Source: Burkholderiales bacterium
GTDB taxonomy: Bacteria > Pseudomonadota > Gammaproteobacteria > Burkholderiales > Burkholderiaceae_C
DNA length: 12,114 bases
Direction of reading: 5' to 3'
NCBI GenBank assembly: GCA_947372225.1
Contig: CANBSV010000083.1
Span: 1 to 12,114 of the forward strand
Both the position numbers and the translations under genes were made by a program. Below, one piece after another: positions 7,395 through 12,114 of the stretch (position 1 is the stretch's first letter; each line of letters opens with the position of its first letter). Under the pieces are notes generated by a model. The model was not told the DNA's origin and did not search any database. It was given only the letters and a program-made list of their open reading frames with translations.

Positions 7395-7616
7395 ATGCAA
7401 AAACGCCTCCAAAGTTTAGTCGCCACCGCCGTTCGACCGCTTTGTGTGGTCACCTTGATCGCATGCGCTTGCGTGGTTTCAGGATGCGGTCAAAAGGGTG
7501 CGCTGTTTCTGCCCGGCCAGGCCAGGATGTCCGCCGATGAACCTGTGGCACCAACGGCAACATCGGCAGCGTCAGGTCCTGCCAGCCCCTCGAAGGGCTG
7601 GGGCACGGCGCCGTGA
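7395..7616 (+). CDS. lptM: LptM-type small outer-membrane lipoprotein (YifL family)
   Basis: A 73-residue lipoprotein. The signal peptide has basic residues (Lys3, Arg4, Arg14), a hydrophobic core at about 16-28 and the lipobox Val28-Ser29-Gly30-Cys31. The mature protein starts CGQKGALFLP, the conserved signature of the YifL/LptM family, and continues as a short Ala/Pro/Ser-rich tail. In E. coli LptM binds the LptD-LptE translocon and helps its maturation; that role here is by homology of a very short motif. The start chosen is the ATG at 7395. An in-frame ATG at 7374 would add seven residues and share its CATG with the cyaY start; no ribosome site separates them clearly. The stop overlaps the lysA GTG (GTGA), so the two genes are probably co-translated. 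Its size makes it easy to miss. Confidence 0.85.
   Translation: MQKRLQSLVATAVRPLCVVTLIACACVVSGCGQKGALFLPGQARMSADEPVAPTATSAASGPASPSKGWGTAP
7582..7601 (+). promoter_or_regulatory. Hairpin enclosing the purine-rich leader of lysA
   Basis: CCAGCCC (7582-7588) and GGGCTGG (7595-7601) form a perfect 7-bp GC-rich stem with a 6-base loop. The stem ends 11 bases before the lysA GTG. The right arm contains the purine-rich segment (GAAGGG...GGGG) that is the only plausible ribosome site for lysA. Since these bases are also lptM codons, ribosomes finishing lptM would open the stem. Coupling is inference. Confidence 0.4.
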
Positions 7617-8902
7617 CGACACTTCCCGGCGCGCCACACGTCGCCTATCGCGCCGACTCCCTCACGCTTGACAGCTGCGACGTCAGCGACTTGGCAGCTC
7701 GCTTCGGCACGCCGCTTTACGCCTACTCGCGCACCGCCATGCTGGCGGCGTTGTCGGCCTATCAGCAGGCACTGATCGGCCGCGATCACCTGATTTGCTA
7801 CGCCATAAAGGCCAACTCCAGCCTGGCGGTGCTGCAGACCTTCGCGCAGGCCGGTTGCGGCTTTGACATCGTGTCCGGTGGCGAACTCGAGCGCGTGCTG
7901 GCTGCCGGGGCCGAGCCGTCGAAGGTCGTGTTCTCGGGTGTGGGCAAGACGCGCGCCGAAATGCGCCAAGCCATGGCTGCCGGCGTTTCGTGCTTCAACG
8001 TCGAGAGCGAGGCCGAACTCGACGCGCTGTCGTCGGTGGCGCTGCAGTCGAGCCACACCGCGCGCATCAGCCTGCGAGTGAACCCCGACGTCGACCCCAA
8101 GACACACCCATACATCTCCACCGGGCTGAAGGGCAACAAGTTCGGCATCGGTCACGAGCGGGCAGTGGCTGTGTACGCCCATGCGGCCTCGTTGCCGGGG
8201 ATCGAAGTGGTCGGCATCGACTGCCACATCGGCTCGCAGATCACCGACATCGCGCCCTACCTTGATGCCGTCGACCGGGTGCTCGATCTGGTCGAGGCGG
8301 TTGAAGCCGGCGGTGCGCGGTTGCACCACCTAGACCTTGGCGGCGGCCTGGGCATCACCTACACCGATGAGCAGCCCCCGTCGGCTGCCGATCTGATCGG
8401 CGCGCTGTTGCGGCGCATCGACGCGCGCGGCCACAGCCACCGCCGGTTGATGTTCGAGCCGGGGCGCTCGCTGGTGGGCAACGCCGGGCTGCTGGTCACC
8501 GAGGTGCTGTACCTGAAGCCTGCGCACGACGCAGACGGCAAAAACTTCTGCATCGTCGATGCGGCCATGAACGATCTGATGCGCCCGGCGATGTACGAGG
8601 CCTGGATGGGGATCGTGCCGTGCCGGCTGCGTGCCGATCCGCCCGTGACCTGCGACGTGGTCGGTCCGGTGTGCGAATCAGGCGACTGGCTGGGGCGTGA
8701 CCGTTCCCTGGCCGTTCGGCCAGGCGATCACCTGGCGGTGCTGTCTTCGGGCGCCTACGGCATGAGCATGGCCAGCAACTACAACACCCGCGGCCGCGCA
8801 GCCGAGGTCATGGTCTCGGGCGATCAGGTCTGGCTGATTCGCGAGCGTGAAACGCCCGCCGATCTGTTTCGCCACGAGCACTTGCTGCCGGCCCAGGGCT
8901 GA
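7613..8902 (+). CDS. lysA: LysA, diaminopimelate decarboxylase (GTG start)
   Basis: LysA catalyses the last step of lysine synthesis, removing CO2 from meso-diaminopimelate with pyridoxal phosphate (PLP), in the cytoplasm. The 429-residue protein is full length and of the alanine-racemase-like barrel type (fold III). Visible: the PLP lysine Lys66 in CYAIKANSSLAVLQ, SGGELERVLAAG at 88-99, NKFGIG at 175-180, His205 in CHIGSQI, the phosphate-binding GGGLGI at 243-248, EPGRSLVGNAG at 282-292, Cys354-Glu355-Ser356-x-Asp358 contributed to the partner's active site in the dimer, and AYGMSMASNYNTRGR at 381-395. The GTG overlaps the lptM stop; no ATG lies nearby in frame. No lysR-type regulator is adjacent, unlike E. 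coli. The stop is 13 bp from that of the convergent dppF. Confidence 0.97.
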   Translation: MTTLPGAPHVAYRADSLTLDSCDVSDLAARFGTPLYAYSRTAMLAALSAYQQALIGRDHLICYAIKANSSLAVLQTFAQAGCGFDIVSGGELERVLAAGAEPSKVVFSGVGKTRAEMRQAMAAGVSCFNVESEAELDALSSVALQSSHTARISLRVNPDVDPKTHPYISTGLKGNKFGIGHERAVAVYAHAASLPGIEVVGIDCHIGSQITDIAPYLDAVDRVLDLVEAVEAGGARLHHLDLGGGLGITYTDEQPPSAADLIGALLRRIDARGHSHRRLMFEPGRSLVGNAGLLVTEVLYLKPAHDADGKNFCIVDAAMNDLMRPAMYEAWMGIVPCRLRADPPVTCDVVGPVCESGDWLGRDRSLAVRPGDHLAVLSSGAYGMSMASNYNTRGRAAEVMVSGDQVWLIRERETPADLFRHEHLLPAQG

Positions 8903-8909
8903 TGGCGGC

Positions 8910-8927
8910 GGGCGCTCACAAGCGCCC
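8910..8927. terminator. GC-rich hairpin between convergent lysA and dppF ends
   Basis: GGGCGC (8910-8915) and GCGCCC (8922-8927) form a perfect 6-bp stem with a 6-base loop that contains the dppF stop codon. It begins eight bases after the lysA stop. There is no T run on either side, so it is not a classical intrinsic terminator; it may stabilise or limit the lysA and dppF 3' ends. Confidence 0.3.
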
Positions 8928-9944
8928 TTCGGCCACCGCGTGGCAGGCCACCGTCGCACCCTCGAACGTTTGCAAGATCGGCCGCTCGATGCGGCAGCGC
9001 TCGTTGGCATGCGGACAGCGCGGATGGAATCCGCAACCCGAAGGCAGGTGCATCGGGTTGGGCACGTCCCCTGATACCGGCTGGCGAACGCGGCCGCTCA
9101 TCGCCAGATCGGGGATCGCATCAAGCAGCATGCGCGTGTAAGGATGCACCGGTCGCGCAAACAGCGTGTTGCGCTCGGCAAGTTCGACGATGCGCCCGAG
9201 GTACATCACGCCGACCCGGTCACTGACATGACGCACCACCGCGAGGTTGTGCGAAATGAAGACAAACGTCAGCCGATGGCGACGCTGCAAGTCGCCCATG
9301 AGGTTGAGCACCTGCGCTTGCACCGAGACATCGAGTGCCGAGGTCGGCTCATCGCACACCAGAAACTCGGGGTTCGTCGCCAGCGCCCGCGCGATCGAGA
9401 TACGCTGGCGCTGACCGCCCGAGAACTGGTGCGGCAACTTTCCCGCATCGTTGGCTGACAGGCCCACCGAGCTCAGCAGCGCCACTACGCGCTCGACAAG
9501 CTCCGAGCGATGGGAAATCAAGCCGTGCTCAAGCAGCGGCTCGCCCACGATGTCGGCGACTGTCCAGCGCGGGTTGAGGCTGGCGTAGGGATCCTGAAAG
9601 ATCATCTGCAAGCGCCGTCGCAGCGCACCCGCCCGTGGCGAATTCAAGGTCTGTGGCAGGTCGACGCCATCGAACCGAATGCTGCCCGCATCCGGCTGGT
9701 GCAACCCGACCAGCAAGCGAGCCATCGTGCTCTTGCCGCAGCCCGACTCGCCGACCAGCGCCAGTGTCTGCCCACGTTCGATATCGAAACTCACGCCATC
9801 CACGGCCCGAATGAATCGACGTGGCTCCCGCGCCAGCACACGCCCCAGCCAAGGTGACGACACATCGAAGGACTTGGCCAGATCGCGCACCTCGATCAGC
9901 GGCGCCACTGGTGTCGCACCGGCGGTCGGCGGCAACGCCGTCAT
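8916..9944 (-). CDS. dppF: Peptide ABC transporter ATPase, DppF/OppF type
   Basis: One of two ATPase subunits powering peptide import through the inner membrane. The 342-residue protein has a full ABC core: Walker A GESGCGKST at 65-73, Q-loop Gln117 in FQDPYASLNPRW, signature FSGGQRQR at 174-181, Walker B LVCDEP at 195-200 with Glu199, and the switch His232 in ISHN. An extra segment before the Walker A (SPWLGRVLAREPRRF) is typical of the OppF/DppF side. The C-terminal oligopeptide (oligo_HPY) domain follows from about 265, with PVHPYT and the cysteines Cys304, Cys310, Cys317 and Cys334. The ATG overlaps the dppD stop (ATGA) and has GGGGAG 8 bases upstream. The true substrate (dipeptide, oligopeptide, another small solute) cannot be read from the ATPase, so the gene name reflects family and order only. 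Confidence 0.9.
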   Translation of the reverse strand: MTALPPTAGATPVAPLIEVRDLAKSFDVSSPWLGRVLAREPRRFIRAVDGVSFDIERGQTLALVGESGCGKSTMARLLVGLHQPDAGSIRFDGVDLPQTLNSPRAGALRRRLQMIFQDPYASLNPRWTVADIVGEPLLEHGLISHRSELVERVVALLSSVGLSANDAGKLPHQFSGGQRQRISIARALATNPEFLVCDEPTSALDVSVQAQVLNLMGDLQRRHRLTFVFISHNLAVVRHVSDRVGVMYLGRIVELAERNTLFARPVHPYTRMLLDAIPDLAMSGRVRQPVSGDVPNPMHLPSGCGFHPRCPHANERCRIERPILQTFEGATVACHAVAEGRL

Positions 9945-10915
9945 CGAAAGGTCTCCCCGTCATGCAGCCAGCAAGCCGCACGGTTCGCATCCGCGGCCAT
10001 CAGCTCAGGCCGCTCGGTGCGACAACGCGCCATCACGCGGGGGCAACGGGGATGGAAGGCACATCCCCGAGGCGTCTCCCCGAGGCGAGGCATCGCACCG
10101 TCGATCTGCAGCAGCCGCTCACGCTCGCCGGTCATCGGCGGAATCGACCCCATCAAAGCAGCGGTGTACGGGTGAGCGGGAGCGTGGATGACATCGCGCA
10201 CCGGGCCAGCCTCGACGATGCGCCCGGCATACATCACCGCCACCCGGTCGCAGGCCTCAGCGATCACACCCATATCGTGGGTGACCAGCAGTACGGCCAG
10301 ACTGCGCTGCCGACCAAGCCGCCTGAGCAGTGAAATCACCTGCGCTTGCACCGACACATCCAGCGCCGTGGTCGGCTCGTCGGCGATCAACAGCCGCGGC
10401 TCGGCCGCCAGCGCCAGCGCAATCACCACGCGCTGGCGCATGCCGCCGGAAAACTGATGCGGATACTGGTCGAGCCGCGCAGCAGCACCCTGAATGCCGG
10501 TCTCTTCGAGGAGCTGAATCGCGCGAGCGGTGGCGTCGGTCGCGCTCAACGGCAGGTGCGTGCGGATGGTCTCGACCAGCTGCGCGCCAACCGTGTACAG
10601 CGGGTTCAGTGCAGTCAGCGGATCTTGAAAGATCGAGCCGATGTGTCGACCACGCAGACGCCGCAAGGGTTCATCCGGCAGCTGATCAATTCGCTGACCG
10701 TCGAACACGATGCTCCCGCCGCAAAGGCGCGCCGGCGAATCGAGCAGGCCGAGGATGGCCGCGCCGGTCAGCGACTTGCCCGCACCCGACTCTCCCACCA
10801 GGCCGAGGGTCTCGCCTGGCGCAATGCTGAAAGACACCTCGTCGAGCGCACGCACGCTACCGTGGCGCGTCTTGAACTCGGCGCACAGTCCGTTGACTTC
10901 AAGCAAGGCGGGCAT
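9941..10915 (-). CDS. dppD: Peptide ABC transporter ATPase, DppD/OppD type
   Basis: The second ATPase of the importer, forming a heterodimer with the DppF-type subunit. The 324-residue protein shows Walker A GESGAGKS at 41-48, Q-loop Gln97 in FQDPLTALNP, signature FSGGMRQR at 155-162 (the Met form is usual for the D subunit), Walker B LLIADEP at 175-181 with Glu180, and His213 in VTHD. The C-terminal oligo_HPY domain has HPYTAALMGSIP at 248-259 and cysteines Cys285, Cys291, Cys298 and Cys315, with the same spacing as in the neighbouring ATPase. The ATG is one base after the dppC stop; a GAGG lies about 11 bases upstream, so translation probably depends on coupling. Both ATPases look catalytically complete. 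Confidence 0.91.
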   Translation of the reverse strand: MPALLEVNGLCAEFKTRHGSVRALDEVSFSIAPGETLGLVGESGAGKSLTGAAILGLLDSPARLCGGSIVFDGQRIDQLPDEPLRRLRGRHIGSIFQDPLTALNPLYTVGAQLVETIRTHLPLSATDATARAIQLLEETGIQGAAARLDQYPHQFSGGMRQRVVIALALAAEPRLLIADEPTTALDVSVQAQVISLLRRLGRQRSLAVLLVTHDMGVIAEACDRVAVMYAGRIVEAGPVRDVIHAPAHPYTAALMGSIPPMTGERERLLQIDGAMPRLGETPRGCAFHPRCPRVMARCRTERPELMAADANRAACWLHDGETFR

Positions 10916-10916
10916 C

Positions 10917-11837
10917 TCAGCGCAGCCTCGGGTTCAAGGCGTCGCGCAACCAGTCACCCAGCAAGTTGACGCTGAGCGCCACAAGCACCAGCAGCAGCCC
11001 TGGAAACAGCGTGATCCACCACTCGCCGGACAGCAAGAAGTCATTGCCCGTGCGAATCAGCGTGCCCAGCGACGGTGATGTCGGCGGCACGCCCACCCCC
11101 AGGAACGACAAGGTGGCCTCGATCAGGATCGCAGAGGCCACCTGCAAGGTCGCCAGCACCATCACCGAACCCATCACGTTGGGCAGCACGTGACGACGCA
11201 TGATGCGCAGCGGCGCCACCCCGATGACGCGGGCTGCTTGCACATAGTCCTTCTGGCGCTCGACCATCGCGCTGCTGCGCACGGTACGGGCGTAGGGCAC
11301 CCAGCCGGTCAGCGAGATCGCGATGACGAGCACCGCGTAGGCCAGCGCATCATGGGAATCGGGAAACAGCGTGCGCCCCAGGCCATCGATCAGCAGCGCC
11401 ACCAGAATGGCCGGAAACGACAGCATCACATCGCACACACGCATGATGAACGCATCAGCCCAGCCGCCCCAAAAGCCCGCCAGCAATCCAAGCGTCACCC
11501 CCAGCACCGCCGACACCACCACCGACAGGAGCCCCACGAACAGAGAAATTCGAAGGCCGTACATCATGGCCGACAGGATGTCGCGCCCCTGGTCGTCGGT
11601 ACCCAGCGGATAAGTGGCCCGGCCGTCGGGCAACCAAGCCGGTGGCAGCAGCGCATCAGCCAGCTCCAGGGAGGCCAGATCAAAGGGGTGATGCGGTGCC
11701 AGCACGTTGGCGAAGACAGCTGCGGTCAGACACAGCAACGCAACGAACGCCGCCCCGATCGCCACGGGCGAGCGGGTAAAGCGATGCCACAACTCCCCCT
11801 CAATAAATCGGCGCCAAACGGTGCCATGTGCGCTCAT
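10917..11837 (-). CDS. dppC: Peptide ABC transporter permease, DppC/OppC type
   Basis: Inner-membrane permease that with the DppB-type subunit forms the translocation path. The 306-residue protein begins with an OppC N-terminal domain: a cytoplasmic stretch, then a transmembrane segment at about 25-47. A periplasmic loop carries LGTDDQGRDILSAMMYGLRISL at about 78-99, a hallmark of the DppC/OppC group. Further hydrophobic segments lie at about 98-122, 135-152, 165-182, 222-242 and 275-295. The EAA-type loop that contacts an ATPase is DYVQAARVIGVAPLRIMRRH at 197-216 followed by VLPN. It ends in LRDALNPRLR, the usual C-terminus. The ATG overlaps the dppB stop (ATGA) and a G-rich stretch precedes it. 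The gene is full length. Confidence 0.93.
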   Translation of the reverse strand: MSAHGTVWRRFIEGELWHRFTRSPVAIGAAFVALLCLTAAVFANVLAPHHPFDLASLELADALLPPAWLPDGRATYPLGTDDQGRDILSAMMYGLRISLFVGLLSVVVSAVLGVTLGLLAGFWGGWADAFIMRVCDVMLSFPAILVALLIDGLGRTLFPDSHDALAYAVLVIAISLTGWVPYARTVRSSAMVERQKDYVQAARVIGVAPLRIMRRHVLPNVMGSVMVLATLQVASAILIEATLSFLGVGVPPTSPSLGTLIRTGNDFLLSGEWWITLFPGLLLVLVALSVNLLGDWLRDALNPRLR

Positions 11838-12114
11838 GCCCGACCACCCCGCCGCTCCAGGCGCAGCCGAGGATCAACGGCAAAGTAGAGCAAGTCCACC
11901 ACCAGATTGATGACCACGAAGATCAGCGAGATCAGGCACAGGTAGGCCGCCATCACCGGCACGTCAGCGAACTGCACGGCCTGGATGAACAACGCGCCCA
12001 TGCCGGGCCACTGAAACAGCGTCTCGGTGATGATGGCAAACGCGATCAGCGAACCCAGCTGCAGCCCCGTGATGGTGATGACGGGCACCAGCGTGTTCTT
12101 CAACGCGTGTCCGA
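11834..12114 (-). CDS. dppB: Peptide ABC transporter permease, DppB/OppB type (5' part outside window)
   Basis: Only the last 92 codons are present; the frame is open at the right edge, so the N-terminus and most membrane segments are missing. The visible part starts within the EAA loop (GHALKNTLVPVITITGLQLG) and continues with a membrane segment, ETLFQWPGMGALFIQAVQF, and two more hydrophobic stretches, ending VDPRLRLERRGGRA; this is the standard end of DppB-like permeases. An in-frame TTG at 12103 could look like a start but lies inside the conserved EAA loop and is certainly internal. The stop overlaps the dppC start. It would be preceded outside the window by the rest of dppB and possibly a binding-protein gene. 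Confidence 0.92.
   Translation of the reverse strand, partial: GHALKNTLVPVITITGLQLGSLIAFAIITETLFQWPGMGALFIQAVQFADVPVMAAYLCLISLIFVVINLVVDLLYFAVDPRLRLERRGGRA

Overview
The window is about 12.1 kb of chromosomal core from a Gram-negative bacterium, most likely a betaproteobacterium of the order Burkholderiales. The evidence is gene content and order: a pilMNOPQ operon divergent from a class A penicillin-binding protein gene, followed by a cyaY / lptM-lysA cluster. The DNA is GC-rich and the lipoprotein and outer-membrane signals are of Gram-negative type. I recognise the genes by protein motifs; the genus cannot be told from this window.

Layout. (1) 1-4340, minus strand: pilM, pilN, pilO, pilP and pilQ in that transcription order, tightly packed; pilQ runs off the left edge. 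They encode the type IV pilus alignment complex: cytoplasmic PilM, inner-membrane PilN and PilO, lipoprotein PilP, and the outer-membrane secretin PilQ. (2) 4341-4602: a 262-bp divergent intergenic region with a consensus -10 box and a short dyad for the right-hand gene, and possible RNA structure in the pilM leader. (3) 4603-6978, plus: mrcA/ponA, bifunctional PBP1a. (4) 7025-7375, minus: cyaY (bacterial frataxin), with a 46-bp convergent gap after mrcA. (5) 7395-8902, plus: lptM, a small lipoprotein, overlapping lysA (diaminopimelate decarboxylase). (6) 8916-12114, minus: an oligopeptide/dipeptide-type ABC transporter in the order permease (dppB, partial), permease (dppC), ATPase (dppD), ATPase (dppF). 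Its binding protein is not in the window. lysA and dppF converge with only 13 bp between stops.

The genes share an envelope theme: pilus assembly through the envelope, peptidoglycan polymerisation, an LPS-transport-associated lipoprotein, turnover of diaminopimelate (a wall precursor) to lysine, and peptide import. Only the pil genes, lptM-lysA and the dpp genes look like transcription units. Several junctions are stop/start overlaps of the ATGA or GTGA type, which suggests translational coupling.

I found no mobile element, CRISPR array, tRNA, rRNA, prophage or defence gene, and no clearly new system. The observations most worth a second look are small cis-acting structures: a 10-bp pairing that could mask the pilM start codon, a dyad just upstream of the mrcA -10 box, a hairpin holding the purine-rich leader of lysA, and the nearly absent spacer between the divergent cyaY and lptM starts.
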